Positions 1 to 8,944 are shown, counted from the stretch's first letter. The stretch: 64,000 nucleotides of DNA from Thalassospira mesophila (GCF_002115755.1 NZ_JFKA01000011.1:1-64000); one strand, 5' to 3'. Numbers and translations: made by a program. Notes: a model not told the origin generated them from the sequence alone.

Positions 1-162
1 ACATCGGGGATAACGGGGATGCCGCTGCTCAAAGTGGTGCGTGCGGCCTTCCCGTGGTTGCTGATCCTGCTGGTGTTCCTGGTTATTATTACCTATATCC
101 CGGCGATTTCAACATGGTTGCCAACCTTGTTGATGGGCCCGGAAAAAGTGATGAATTACTAA
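1..162 (+). CDS. TRAP transporter large permease (DctM family), C-terminal end only
   Basis: The first 53 codons in frame 1 are open and end with TAA at 160-162. The translation contains a hydrophobic helix followed by YIPAISTWLPTLLMGP, which is the typical C-terminus of the DctM/SiaM large membrane subunit of tripartite ATP-independent periplasmic transporters. These subunits form the ion-coupled channel in the inner membrane and import carboxylates or sialic-acid-like substrates delivered by a periplasmic binding protein. Only the last helix is inside the window, so substrate and subfamily cannot be judged. A strong terminator follows 26 bp after the stop, so this is the last gene of its operon. 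The next gene is convergent. Confidence 0.8.
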   Translation, partial: TSGITGMPLLKVVRAAFPWLLILLVFLVIITYIPAISTWLPTLLMGPEKVMNY

Positions 163-188
163 ACTTCATCACGTCTTCTGACCTTCAA

Positions 189-220
189 GGGGCATTCCGG
201 TTGCGGAATGCCCCTTTTTT
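189..220 (+). terminator. Rho-independent terminator after the TRAP permease gene
   Basis: A perfect 10-bp stem (GGGGCATTCC at 189-198 pairing with 205-214) encloses a 6-nt loop and is followed by six T residues (215-220). It closes the rightward TRAP operon and separates it from the convergent monooxygenase gene. Confidence 0.93.
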
Positions 221-242
221 CCGCCTGCAAACACCAAAGGCA

Positions 243-1736
243 TCAGGCCCGAACATACTTTCCCAAGTACGTCGTCAGGGTCTCAATTTCGGGTGAACCA
301 ACAATGCACCCGATATACCCATCGGGCCGCACAAGTATCCAATCGCCGGGGACAAGCGCGTAAGCATTATCGAAATGCCCGTCATGATCAACAATATCGC
401 CGCGCGGGCCGATGGTATGGATATGCAAGCCCGGACGCGACGGCACCAGATCGCGTGTGGCCTGATAACCGATTAACGTCCAATGTGGCCCCTTGAACAC
501 TTCAAACAGGCGTATTGGTTGGCCTGCCGCGCCCAAAACGGGTGCATCCGGGGCACGGTCACCCGCAAACGGGCCTTTTAATCGTTCCGGTTTTTCCGCA
601 GAAATTGGCGACGCAGGATAACCGATATCAAGCTGATGCACCTCGCGCCCGCGCCGTGTATCGCCACGTTTTTGCGCATCAAGAAGCCGAGTTGAAAGCC
701 CGAGCATTTCGGCAGCCACCGGGCGGCGTTCATCCTCATAACTGTCTAACAATTCATCATCAACACCGGCGATGACGGCTGCAAGTTTCCACCCCAGATT
801 ATAGGCATCCTGCACACTGGTATTAAGGCCCTGCCCCCCGGTGGGCGGATGAATATGGGCCGCATCCCCCACCAGAAACACGCGCTTGTCGCGATAACAG
901 TCGGCCAGCCGCGCGTTCATGGTAAAGGCCGAGGCCCACGACACCGTTTTAATGGCAATATCATCGCGGTGCGTGCGCTGTGCCACCAGTTTTTCAAGGC
1001 CATCGGCTGAAAGATCAACCGCGCCTTCAAGCGGGACTGGCCCCTGTATCTGGAACATGTCGGTTCCCGCAAGCGGGCACAGCGACAATTGCCGTTCCAT
1101 ATCGCCTTCGTTAAACCGGTGCCATGCCTCCCGCCCGATGCCGGTTAAGGTCACATCGGCAACAATCGCGCGCACCCCCAACATTTTTCCGGGAAAACCG
1201 ATATCAAGCGCGTGGCGCACAAAACTGCGTCCGCCATCCGCCCCGACAAGCCAGCGCGCACGAATGGTGTCTTGCCCCGCCGCGTTTGCCAGCTGTGCCG
1301 TAACACCGTGTTCATCCTGGTTGAAAGCCACCAGTTCACAACCAAACTCCGGCTGATGGCCAAAAGCGATCAAACGCTCGCGCATTACCCGTTCCGTCAG
1401 AAACTGGGGCACCATCAATGCCAGATGACAGGGTTCACCGGGTGTTGCATCTTCGTGTTCAACGCTCGCGGCATCGCGAAAAGTGCCGTCGGGCAGATAT
1501 TCCCGCAGGGGCGGATAAATACCGCCAATTGCGACAATATGGTCAAGAATACCAAGGTCTTCGAATATTTCCTGGGTTCGGGGCTGAATACCCTTGCCGC
1601 GAGACCCGCGGAACGGATCATTCATCTTTTCGATCAATCGAAAAGAAACACCCCGGCGCGCCAGGTCAATTGCCAAAGTCAGGCCCGCCGCACCTGCCCC
1701 GCAAATCAGCACATCAACTGCATAATCCGTTGTCAT
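243..1736 (-). CDS. FAD-dependent aromatic-ring monooxygenase (PheA/TfdB/MhpA type)
   Basis: This 497-residue flavoprotein hydroxylase probably adds oxygen to an aromatic substrate using NAD(P)H and FAD in the cytoplasm. Visible motifs are the Rossmann dinucleotide loop GAGAAG at residues 13-18, the GADGGRS (DG) motif at 165-171, and GDAAHIHPPTGGQGLN at 290-305, which binds the FAD ribityl and pyrophosphate. The C-terminal 120 residues resemble the thioredoxin-like dimerisation domain of phenol-hydroxylase-type enzymes. Length is normal for the class. It is a single-gene unit: its own promoter lies directly upstream, and the ABC ATPase gene further upstream belongs to another operon. The substrate cannot be read from sequence. 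Resorcinol, hydroxyphenylpropionate or polyketide-like substrates are all possible. Confidence 0.85.
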   Translation of the reverse strand: MTTDYAVDVLICGAGAAGLTLAIDLARRGVSFRLIEKMNDPFRGSRGKGIQPRTQEIFEDLGILDHIVAIGGIYPPLREYLPDGTFRDAASVEHEDATPGEPCHLALMVPQFLTERVMRERLIAFGHQPEFGCELVAFNQDEHGVTAQLANAAGQDTIRARWLVGADGGRSFVRHALDIGFPGKMLGVRAIVADVTLTGIGREAWHRFNEGDMERQLSLCPLAGTDMFQIQGPVPLEGAVDLSADGLEKLVAQRTHRDDIAIKTVSWASAFTMNARLADCYRDKRVFLVGDAAHIHPPTGGQGLNTSVQDAYNLGWKLAAVIAGVDDELLDSYEDERRPVAAEMLGLSTRLLDAQKRGDTRRGREVHQLDIGYPASPISAEKPERLKGPFAGDRAPDAPVLGAAGQPIRLFEVFKGPHWTLIGYQATRDLVPSRPGLHIHTIGPRGDIVDHDGHFDNAYALVPGDWILVRPDGYIGCIVGSPEIETLTTYLGKYVRA

Positions 1737-1749
1737 AGCCGCCTCTTAA

Positions 1750-1814
1750 ATGTGTAATATGCACATAATAACGAAGATCGGCTAATGTCAACAAACAACG
1801 TGCAAAATACACGT
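1750..1814 (-). promoter_or_regulatory. Promoter of the FAD monooxygenase with two inverted-repeat operators
   Basis: On the minus strand a consensus -35 TTGACA (1786-1791) precedes the start codon by about 50 bp. Candidate -10 hexamers are TATTAT or TTATGT at 15-17 bp spacing. Two inverted repeats of the same form flank it: ATGTG-N7-CACAT at 1750-1766, overlapping the -10/start region, and ACGTG-N7-CACGT at 1798-1814, just upstream of -35. Matching form and placement suggest paired binding sites for one dimeric regulator (MarR- or TetR-like by geometry). No such regulator gene is adjacent. Confidence 0.65.
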
Positions 1815-1852
1815 ATATATTTGCGATGCGGAACAGGCGTGCGTGCGCGCTT

Positions 1853-2929
1853 TTAATTCAAACGTTGGCCATCGTCCTTGCCAAACACATGAACCTGATT
1901 TTCCTCAACACCAAGATGCAGGATTGTCCCAAGTGGTGCGGTGAAACGATCGTTCAGGGCAACCGTCATGGATATCTTGCCGGTTCGCCCATAAAGATGC
2001 GTTTCCGCCCCGGTGGGTTCAATCAGGTCCAGTTCAACCGGGATCGTGCCGGGTTCATCCTTTGGCGCAATTTTCAAATGTTCAGGCCGCACCCCGATGG
2101 TCACTTCGGTGCCGGTTGGCGCGCTAACCGCGCTCGCAACCCGAACTGAAGATGTCGGGGTGCGAACACAAACGACATCACCGTCGCGTTCCAGAACCCC
2201 CTCGATCAAATTCATTGAGGGTGACCCGATGAATGTCGCAACAAAGATATTTGCTGGCCTGTCATACACCTCAAGCGGAGCGCCGATTTGTTCGATTTTG
2301 CCATGGTTCATAATGACAATGCGATCAGACATGGTCATGGCTTCCATCTGGTCATGCGTCACATAGATGGACGTGGTTGCCAGACGGCGTTGCAAAGCTT
2401 TGATCTCGACCCGCATCTGAACGCGTAGTTTGGCATCAAGGTTCGACAGCGGTTCATCAAACAAAAACACCTGCGGACGCCGTACAATCGCCCGTCCCAT
2501 TGCCACGCGTTGTCGTTGCCCGCCAGAAAGCGCCTTGGGCAAACGATCCAGATAAGGTGTCAGATTAAGAAGTTCGGCAACATCTTCGACCGCCGGGCGC
2601 ACTTCGGCCTTGGGCACGTTACGTAACCGCAGGCTAAAGCCCATATTTTCGGCAACGGTCAAGTGCGGATAAAGGGCGTAATTCTGGAACACCATTGCCA
2701 TATCGCGGTCCTTGGGGGCCACGTCATTAATGACGCGGCCATCCACGGCGATGGTGCCATCGGTAATTTCCTCAAGACCGGCAATCATCCGCAGCAAGGT
2801 GGACTTCCCACAGCCGGACTCTCCGATCAGCGACACAAATTCACCGTCATGAACGCTAAGGTCCAAACCGTGGAGGACTTCCACGCTGCCATAGTTTTTT
2901 TTCAGTTGTGAGATGGTCAGATTGGCCAT
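1853..2929 (-). CDS. Sugar ABC transporter ATP-binding protein (MalK/UgpC type)
   Basis: This 358-residue ATPase powers the ABC importer encoded just upstream. Walker A is GESGCGKS (residues 36-43), the signature is LSGGQRQRV, and Walker B is [14 protein letters not shown] switch histidine follows in YVTHDQMEAM, and a C-terminal TOBE/OB domain includes GVRPEHL. This two-part plan marks the carbohydrate-uptake CUT1 family. The start is placed at the ATG at 2929 because GGAG lies 7 nt upstream and the protein then begins MANLTISQ, as relatives do; an in-frame start 30 bp upstream (2959) is less likely. It is the last gene of the leftward amino-sugar-type operon, with a 53-bp gap after the SIS gene. 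Confidence 0.9.
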   Translation of the reverse strand: MANLTISQLKKNYGSVEVLHGLDLSVHDGEFVSLIGESGCGKSTLLRMIAGLEEITDGTIAVDGRVINDVAPKDRDMAMVFQNYALYPHLTVAENMGFSLRLRNVPKAEVRPAVEDVAELLNLTPYLDRLPKALSGGQRQRVAMGRAIVRRPQVFLFDEPLSNLDAKLRVQMRVEIKALQRRLATTSIYVTHDQMEAMTMSDRIVIMNHGKIEQIGAPLEVYDRPANIFVATFIGSPSMNLIEGVLERDGDVVCVRTPTSSVRVASAVSAPTGTEVTIGVRPEHLKIAPKDEPGTIPVELDLIEPTGAETHLYGRTGKISMTVALNDRFTAPLGTILHLGVEENQVHVFGKDDGQRLN

Positions 2930-2982
2930 TGAAGAACTCCGAACAGGGGAACCAGCCAAATGTGTTCCCGGACCAGAAAGGC

Positions 2983-3936
2983 TTAGGAAAGAACAACCAC
3001 CTTGGTCAGGTGACGCGGGGCAGTGGTGTCGAGTTTTTTAAATTCAGCAATCCGTTCGCCAAAAACCTGCAACGCGGGCAGCAATTCAACAACCCGGGCC
3101 AGCCCGGTTTCTTCCAGCGGAACAGAAATATCCCCCGGCCCACCAAGCCCGATAACCTTGCCGCCCTTGTCCTGAATTTCCCGGGCCAGCTTGGCTTCCT
3201 CGGCGGCGGTATCTTCGCTATAGAGCAAAACCACCAGCGACCTTTCATCAATCAGGCTGATCGGGCCGTGGCGATATTCCATCGGGTGGAAGGTTTGCGC
3301 ATAGCTCAGGCTCATTTCCTGAAGTTTTAATGCCCCTTCGGATGCAATTCCGTAAAGCGGACCCGCGCCAAGATAAACAAAATGTTCGCGCCCGGAGATA
3401 AAACCGGCATCAATGGTGCCCAGTTGCGCCAGCGGTTTTTGTGCTTTTTCAAGGATCGTCGGCGAAATCTCGGCTCCGGCCAAACGCAACCCGGCAATCA
3501 GCATCAAGGATGCCGACGATGTCATAACAACGCCTTCGTCACCATGGGTGGGCAGGTAAACCGTTTCGGCAGCAGCGGCGACAATCGAGCTATCCTTTTC
3601 GCAGGTCAGTGCAATGGTGCGGATGCCGTGCTTTTTGCTGTAATCAACGGCCTGCACGGTCTCGGTGGATTCCCCGCTGCGCGACAGGGCCAGCACACAA
3701 ATATCATCGCGTTTGGCCAGATAGGCATCTGCCCGGCGCGCCCATTCACCGCCCGGCACCGCCAGGGCATTGCGCCCGCACAAATTAAAAGCCGATGCAA
3801 TTGCCTGTGCCAGATAATAAGACGTCCCACACCCGACAACCACGGTGGTTGCCTCGGCAATGCCCGGCAGGTCAACTGCCGTTGCGCCCTCCCAATAGGC
3901 GAACTGTTCTACAATGACACGCTCGGTCACATTCAT
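2983..3936 (-). CDS. SIS-domain sugar isomerase/deaminase (AgaS/GlmS-C-like)
   Basis: The 317-residue protein has two SIS (sugar isomerase) domains like the isomerase half of glucosamine-6-phosphate synthase. Phosphosugar-binding segments are VGCGTSYY (34-41), SRSGESTET (85-93) and the VVMTSSAS stretch (136-143). A conserved FHPMEYRHGP segment lies in the second domain. It lacks the glutamine-amidotransferase half, so it more likely removes ammonia from an amino-sugar phosphate than makes one. With a BadF-type sugar kinase, a DeoR regulator and a GatZ/KbaZ-family gene in the same locus, an AgaS-like role is the best guess: galactosamine-6-phosphate to tagatose-6-phosphate plus ammonia. A fructosamine-6-phosphate deglycase role (FrlB-like) is an alternative. 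Confidence 0.78.
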   Translation of the reverse strand: MNVTERVIVEQFAYWEGATAVDLPGIAEATTVVVGCGTSYYLAQAIASAFNLCGRNALAVPGGEWARRADAYLAKRDDICVLALSRSGESTETVQAVDYSKKHGIRTIALTCEKDSSIVAAAAETVYLPTHGDEGVVMTSSASLMLIAGLRLAGAEISPTILEKAQKPLAQLGTIDAGFISGREHFVYLGAGPLYGIASEGALKLQEMSLSYAQTFHPMEYRHGPISLIDERSLVVLLYSEDTAAEEAKLAREIQDKGGKVIGLGGPGDISVPLEETGLARVVELLPALQVFGERIAEFKKLDTTAPRHLTKVVVLS

Positions 3937-3967
3937 TTTAACATCCTTTTATACAGGCTAAGGGTCG

Positions 3968-4846
3968 CTATTTGGTCGCGCCGGCCATCAGGCCGCTGAC
4001 CAGAAAGCGATTGAGGAAAAGCACCACCAGAACCGGCGGTATAATTGCGATAATCCCGGCGGCATTGATCAGGCCGTAATCGACATAGTTGCGGCTGACA
4101 AATTCCGGGATCAGAACCGTTAGCGGTTTGGTTGTTAAGGTCGGCGAAAATACCAGGGGCACCAGAAACTGCCCCCAGGCATTCAAAAACGTAATGATGG
4201 CAGCGGCAATCAGGCCGGGGGCCGCCAGCGGCATGACGATGCGCACCAGCGTATAAATACGCCCCGCCCCGTCCATCCATGCGGCTTCTTCAAGCGATAA
4301 TGGCATGGACTGGTAAACACTGCGCATCAACCACAAAGCCAGCGGCAGAAATGCCGAAACATAAATCAGCGTGACCCCGACATAGGTATCGACCAGATGC
4401 AACGCGATCATCAGGCGATACAGCGGGATCATCACGGTATAGGCGGGAATCGCCAACGTGCCGACCACGACAAAAAATAACACATTGCGCCCGGGAAATT
4501 TCATCCGGGCAAAGGCATAGGCCGCAAATGCCGCTATTGCCACAGTCACAAGGGTCGCCGCGACCGATGTGATCACGCTGTTGATAATGGCGCGCGAAAA
4601 TTGCGGCCAAACCGACGCAACCGTATTGCCCTGCGACATACTGGTGCTGCCAAACAGCTTGGCGTAATGCTCCAGCGTCATGTGGGTTGGCCAGAAATGC
4701 GGCTGGGCCGAAACCAGATCGGTCGGGGAGGTAAAACTTGTTGCCAGCGACCAATAAATCGGGCCGACCGACCATACCAGCAAAAACAGAACCGCAACGA
4801 CTGTTCCGATTTTATCACCGGCAAAGGCAAAATTACGGTGTGTCAT
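3968..4846 (-). CDS. Sugar ABC transporter permease (MalG type)
   Basis: This is a 292-residue inner-membrane permease with about six predicted helices. The cytoplasmic EAA loop reads EEAAWMDGAGRIYTLVRIVMP, and the N-terminal segment IYWSLATSFTSPTDL is typical of MalG-like CUT1 permeases. It pairs with the upstream permease to form the translocation channel, and the two genes overlap by one base (TGATG at 4844-4848), indicating translational coupling. The predicted substrate follows from the operon: an amino sugar or related hexose. Confidence 0.9.
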   Translation of the reverse strand: MTHRNFAFAGDKIGTVVAVLFLLVWSVGPIYWSLATSFTSPTDLVSAQPHFWPTHMTLEHYAKLFGSTSMSQGNTVASVWPQFSRAIINSVITSVAATLVTVAIAAFAAYAFARMKFPGRNVLFFVVVGTLAIPAYTVMIPLYRLMIALHLVDTYVGVTLIYVSAFLPLALWLMRSVYQSMPLSLEEAAWMDGAGRIYTLVRIVMPLAAPGLIAAAIITFLNAWGQFLVPLVFSPTLTTKPLTVLIPEFVSRNYVDYGLINAAGIIAIIPPVLVVLFLNRFLVSGLMAGATK

Positions 4847-5751
4847 CAGTCAAATCTCGTTTCACGGTAAACCTTGAGAACGTAAAACAATGACACCAGC
4901 AACGATGCAAGCATCGCCAGAAGCGACAGTGCCATGCCAAGAGAAAATTTGAGGTTCTGAAACGCATCCAGATAAACCTGAATAATAACGGTGCGGGTAT
5001 CGAGACTGGCGCGGTTCAGGATCCAGGCCTCGTCAAACAGGTTGAAGGCAAAAACCGTTGATTGGCTGAGCGCAATCGCCAGCCCCCCCGATATCAACGG
5101 CAAGGTGATCAGGCGGAAACACTTGAACGAACTTGCGCCATCAAGCCTTGCCGCCTGATACAAATCTTTGGGAATACTTTGCAAAGCGGCTAGCAAAATA
5201 ACCGCCGTCAACGGCATCATGCGCCAGACATGAACCAGAGTTACCAGGAACAGCATCACGTATCTGTTATTGAAAAACAGCGTCGGGCCGGTTAGCAAGC
5301 CTGTCGAATGCAACACCCCGGTCAGAAGACCGTAACTGGGGTTATAAATCCACATCCACACAACAGCATTAACGACCGGCGGCAGGCACCACGGCAACAC
5401 CACGGCGGCAAGCAACCAGCGACGCCCGATTTGCACCTTGTTAAGCAACAAGGCCGTTGCCAAACCACCCGCCGTTTCAAGAACCACGGCCAACACCACA
5501 TAATAGAAGGTGTTGCGCCACGACTGGTTTACCGTCGTATTGTTAAACAGGTCGATATAGTTCTTGAACCCGACAAAAGGTGTCCCCGCCCGCATGGGGC
5601 TGACATTGTAAACACTGTCAATCATTGTCGACAGCAATGGCAGCAGGACCAGCCCCCCCATGATCACAACCATGGGGATGACAAAGGCAATGCCCAGCGA
5701 GGCCTCGCCGCCAAAGCGGCGCGTTTTTTCACGTGTTAGTGCGGAAGCCAT
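4846..5751 (-). CDS. Sugar ABC transporter permease (MalF type)
   Basis: A 301-residue permease with six predicted helices. The EAA loop (QAARLDGASSFKCFRLITLP) contacts the ATPase. The first periplasmic loop contains GFKNYIDLF, as in many CUT1 MalF-like proteins. It has no large periplasmic insertion, unlike the MalF-type permease at 13069-14388. It lies 23 bp downstream of the binding-protein gene and overlaps the following permease gene by one base. Confidence 0.9.
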   Translation of the reverse strand: MASALTREKTRRFGGEASLGIAFVIPMVVIMGGLVLLPLLSTMIDSVYNVSPMRAGTPFVGFKNYIDLFNNTTVNQSWRNTFYYVVLAVVLETAGGLATALLLNKVQIGRRWLLAAVVLPWCLPPVVNAVVWMWIYNPSYGLLTGVLHSTGLLTGPTLFFNNRYVMLFLVTLVHVWRMMPLTAVILLAALQSIPKDLYQAARLDGASSFKCFRLITLPLISGGLAIALSQSTVFAFNLFDEAWILNRASLDTRTVIIQVYLDAFQNLKFSLGMALSLLAMLASLLVSLFYVLKVYRETRFD

Positions 5752-5774
5752 TCCTGGTTATCCTCTGCGTTCCG

Positions 5775-7049
5775 TTATTGCTGGGACGCTGACTGTGCGG
5801 CATCCGCAATCTGCTGAAGGGCATCTTCAACACTGACCTGGCCCTTGGCTGCCTGATTAATGGCCGCCGACACAGCAGATGAAAATTCCGGATACCAGCC
5901 TGGTGTGCCATCGGCGAACAACGGTTCAACACTGGCCGCCTGTGCCAGCAAAACCTTGCCATCGTTCAGCTTGCCGTCTTCTTCAAGTTGCTTAAGAACA
6001 CTCAGGCGCGGCGGCAGATTACCCAGTGAATTATAGCTGTTGATCTGGGTTTCAGGTTTCAGCATCCATTTGATAAATGCCTTGGCCGCATCCTTGTTTT
6101 CAGCCGATACCGGAATACCGATCGCTTCGGGAAGACCAATGGTGCGGGTCTTGCCCGTGGTAGATGGCATCAGGGCTGCTGAAACATCGTCCGCCACCTG
6201 CGATTTTGACGGGTCGGCATAAACCGACAAATTACCGGCCCAGCCGGCAACATCAAAGGTTACCTTGCCACTTTTAAACAGTTCCTGAACGTCAACATCC
6301 TTAAGACCGGTTGATGACGGATCAATCAGGCCGTCTTTCAGGGCCTGAATTTCAAAGCTGAGCGCCTTGTACCCACCCGATTTCGGATCAAGGAACAGCG
6401 GCTTGAAATCCTTGTCAAACAAATCACCGCCAAAGGCCTTGGTCAGCAAATACCACGCGGTTGAGGTTCCTTCGGTTGCCGAAAGCGGCAAGCCAATCGG
6501 ATAATCCGCGATTTTTGCTTCCTTGATTGCCTTGGCCGCAGCAAGAAGGGCGTCCGGGGTTTTCGGTGCCTGCTTGATACCCGCCTTTTCAAGCTGGGTT
6601 TTATTATAAATCAGTACGCGGAAATCGTTATTATAGGGGAGAGCCAGCAAGCTGCCGTTATAATTAAAGATCTTCGAAGTCGGCACATCGGCGATGGTTT
6701 CTTTGGAAAAATCATCGTTTAGCGCGCCGTACCAGCCCGCCGCGCCAAACTGCCCAACCCAGGACCAGTCAACTTCGGTGGCACTGGCCGGGGCGGTGTT
6801 GGCAATCATCGATGTGACGATTTTGGTGTGAATTTCATCCCAGCCCAAAGTCTGGCTATCAAGCATGACACCGGTTTCGGCGGTAAACTGGTCCGTCATT
6901 TCCTTGGGAAAGGTACCCCAGGGCGGCAGCAGAACCGACAGGTGTTGCCCGTCAAGCGGTTTGGCATCGTCAGCAAGTGCGGCGCCTGATACACCGACCT
7001 GCAACATGGCTGTTGCCGCAAGGGCTGCCATAAATGTCCGTCTTTTCAT
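5775..7049 (-). CDS. Sugar ABC transporter periplasmic binding protein
   Basis: The 424-residue protein starts with a Sec signal peptide (MKRRTFMAALAATAML, cleavage probably after GAALA near residue 26). It then has a family-1 extracellular solute-binding fold, with segments such as LPYNNDFRVLIYNKTQLEKAG and a C-terminal helical region. It captures the substrate in the periplasm for the permease pair. Its length is usual for CUT1 binding proteins. It sits between the kinase gene (15 bp upstream) and the permeases. Confidence 0.9.
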   Translation of the reverse strand: MKRRTFMAALAATAMLQVGVSGAALADDAKPLDGQHLSVLLPPWGTFPKEMTDQFTAETGVMLDSQTLGWDEIHTKIVTSMIANTAPASATEVDWSWVGQFGAAGWYGALNDDFSKETIADVPTSKIFNYNGSLLALPYNNDFRVLIYNKTQLEKAGIKQAPKTPDALLAAAKAIKEAKIADYPIGLPLSATEGTSTAWYLLTKAFGGDLFDKDFKPLFLDPKSGGYKALSFEIQALKDGLIDPSSTGLKDVDVQELFKSGKVTFDVAGWAGNLSVYADPSKSQVADDVSAALMPSTTGKTRTIGLPEAIGIPVSAENKDAAKAFIKWMLKPETQINSYNSLGNLPPRLSVLKQLEEDGKLNDGKVLLAQAASVEPLFADGTPGWYPEFSSAVSAAINQAAKGQVSVEDALQQIADAAQSASQQ

Positions 7050-7065
7050 GATATTTGCCTCCTTA

Positions 7066-8016
7066 TTATAATGATTGAAAAGCTTTATTCAGGGACATGG
7101 ATAGACCTTCAATGAAGGTGTCGTCGGCGCGCCAGCCAGCCAGCTGTGCGGCGCGCAACAAGGCACCCCCGATCGGTGGCAAGACGGGGATGTGTGGCTC
7201 GGACCCGATACGGTCGCGAACACCGTTCAAAACACAGGCATTCTCAAACACACCGCCGGCATAGCTCCACCGCATTGGTGCATCGGCGGTACCCAGCAAC
7301 CGTGCGGCGGCATTGGCATGTTCAACCAGACAATCACAGGCGCGCCCAAGAATAACCTGCGCATCCTTATCGCCCGCCTCGGCCAGTCGCCCGGTGATCC
7401 GGGCAATGGCAGCGATTGCAGATCGCCGGTTTTTTTGTGCGTAAACCCAGTCGATCAATTCATCCGGGCGCAACGACATTTCTGCCAATACGCGATGGGC
7501 AAAGGTTTTTGTTTCATTCCGGCAGTCCAGACCACGCCCGACCAGTGCCAGACTTTCCCGCCCGATCCAGTACGCACTGCCTTCATCGCCAAAACTGTCG
7601 CCCCAGCCGCCAATGCGAAAATGGGGGTCGCCGGTTTTGTTTAGGCTTGCCCATGCCATGGATCCCGTTCCTGCCAGCACAAGCACACCACCAGTCCCGG
7701 CAAAAGCCCCGTCAAATGCCACCCGCACATCGTTTTGCACCAGCACCGGGCACGGAAGCGCCTGGGCGGCGACAATATCTTGTTCCTGCGACAGGGCTTT
7801 AAGCTCGTCATGAAACGGCATGCCCATAACTGCGGCCTGCAAGGCTTGCTGATCAAGGGCCGGTTTGACCATTTGGCAAAACAGTTCCGGCCAGTCCGCG
7901 CCCGATGTCGGGTCCAGACTTGGCCCGGATCGCAGCATGGTGACGGCCCCTTGTTCATTGGCCATCGCCATCAGGGTTTTGGTGCCGCCAGCATCAAGGG
8001 CAAGAACAAACGCCAT
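7066..8016 (-). CDS. BadF/BadG/BcrA-type sugar kinase (N-acetylhexosamine kinase-like)
   Basis: The 316-residue ATPase belongs to the actin-like ASKHA superfamily. The phosphate-1 loop is DAGGTKT (residues 8-14). The central part reads VQNDVRVAFDGA followed by VLAGTGSMAW, and an adenosine-side loop GGWGDSFGDEGSAYWIG follows. This arrangement is typical of N-acetylglucosamine kinase and related BadF-family sugar kinases. Because the system is an ABC and not a PTS importer, an intracellular kinase is needed to phosphorylate the incoming sugar, which fits its place in the operon. It follows the DeoR gene by 2 bp. The exact sugar (GlcNAc, GalNAc, galactosamine) is not decided by the sequence. Confidence 0.82.
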   Translation of the reverse strand: MAFVLALDAGGTKTLMAMANEQGAVTMLRSGPSLDPTSGADWPELFCQMVKPALDQQALQAAVMGMPFHDELKALSQEQDIVAAQALPCPVLVQNDVRVAFDGAFAGTGGVLVLAGTGSMAWASLNKTGDPHFRIGGWGDSFGDEGSAYWIGRESLALVGRGLDCRNETKTFAHRVLAEMSLRPDELIDWVYAQKNRRSAIAAIARITGRLAEAGDKDAQVILGRACDCLVEHANAAARLLGTADAPMRWSYAGGVFENACVLNGVRDRIGSEPHIPVLPPIGGALLRAAQLAGWRADDTFIEGLSMSLNKAFQSL

Positions 8017-8018
8017 CG

Positions 8019-8798
8019 TTATTTTGCATCCCGGATCGCAACTTCACTGATTGGGGCCCCTATGTCTTTCAGGCGGGTTCGCCAATCGTCGGAAATCGCT
8101 TCGTCGGTGATGACGTGCAGATCATTGCTGAGCGGGCCAACACGATAGGTCAGGCGGTGCCCGAATTTTGAAGAATCAACCAAAAGGGCGGTTTTCGATG
8201 AGCGTGCGATCATAAGCTCGTTGGCGCGCGCTTCGTGGTCGTCAAGGCTGTAAATACAGCCATCCTCGGCGATGGCCCCGGCCCCCAAAAACAGTTGATC
8301 AAACCACAGCCGTTCCAGCGCACTTTCGGCAATCGGCCCGACCATGGAGGCATTTTCGGGACGTAGCTGACCGCCGATCAGCGTGATGCGAATATCGCGA
8401 ACATCCATCAAAACCTGGGCAACCGTCACGCAATTGGTAAAAACCGAAAGCGGCATCGGGTCCAGGCGTAACCGGCGGGCGATTTGCAATACCGTGGTTC
8501 CAGCATCGAGAAACACACTGCTTTTGGGGATCAAAAGATCGTAGGCGGCGTCGGCAATAGCGCGTTTGGCCACAAGGTTCGAACGTTCACGCTGCTCGAA
8601 ACCAATTTCGATTCCGATGGCATCGGCAATGCGGGCTCCGCCATGGGTGCGAACAATCGCCCCTTGCGCCTCAAGCGCCAAAAGATCGCGACGCACTGTT
8701 GCCAGTGATGCGCCAACCGAATCGGCAATGGCCTGAATATGGCTAAACCCGTGATTGTAAAGATATTGCCGGATATCCGATAGCCGATCGCCCTTCAT
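8019..8798 (-). CDS. DeoR-family transcriptional regulator of the amino-sugar-type operon
   Basis: The 259-residue protein has an N-terminal winged helix-turn-helix (SVGASLATVRRDLLALE about residues 28-44, then THGGA) and a C-terminal DeoR sensor domain of the ribose-5-phosphate-isomerase-like fold (VFLDAGTTVLQIA, LIGGQLRPENASMVGP). DeoR proteins normally repress sugar operons and release DNA on binding a phosphorylated sugar. The start at 8798 is chosen because GGGAGG lies about 8 nt upstream and the protein then begins MKGDRLSDIRQYL; an upstream in-frame start at 8849 would add 17 residues and run into the promoter. It is the first gene of the operon and should bind the palindrome at 8843-8880. 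Confidence 0.88.
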   Translation of the reverse strand: MKGDRLSDIRQYLYNHGFSHIQAIADSVGASLATVRRDLLALEAQGAIVRTHGGARIADAIGIEIGFEQRERSNLVAKRAIADAAYDLLIPKSSVFLDAGTTVLQIARRLRLDPMPLSVFTNCVTVAQVLMDVRDIRITLIGGQLRPENASMVGPIAESALERLWFDQLFLGAGAIAEDGCIYSLDDHEARANELMIARSSKTALLVDSSKFGHRLTYRVGPLSNDLHVITDEAISDDWRTRLKDIGAPISEVAIRDAK

Positions 8799-8842
8799 CG
8801 AAATTCCGCCTCCCTGTTTTGAATTTTCTGTGACACACATTC

Positions 8843-8888
8843 CGATCAAAAAAAATCATTGTCAAGCATTTTTCTGATCGAATATAAC
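8843..8888. promoter_or_regulatory. Divergent promoters sharing one long palindromic operator
   Basis: A 38-bp inverted repeat spans 8843-8880: arms CGATCANAAAAAT and ATTTTTNTGATCG match at all positions but the central N. The rightward promoter uses TTGTCA (8859-8864), an 18-bp spacer and TATAAC (8883-8888). The leftward promoter uses TTGACA (8860-8865 on the minus strand), so the two -35 boxes overlap inside the palindrome. Binding by the adjacent DeoR protein would silence both directions at once; that link is inferred from position. Confidence 0.75.
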
Positions 8889-8944
8889 TCAGCAACGTCA
8901 GATTAACGACGAATTTTGATTGAACCCAAACGAAAGCGAGCAAG

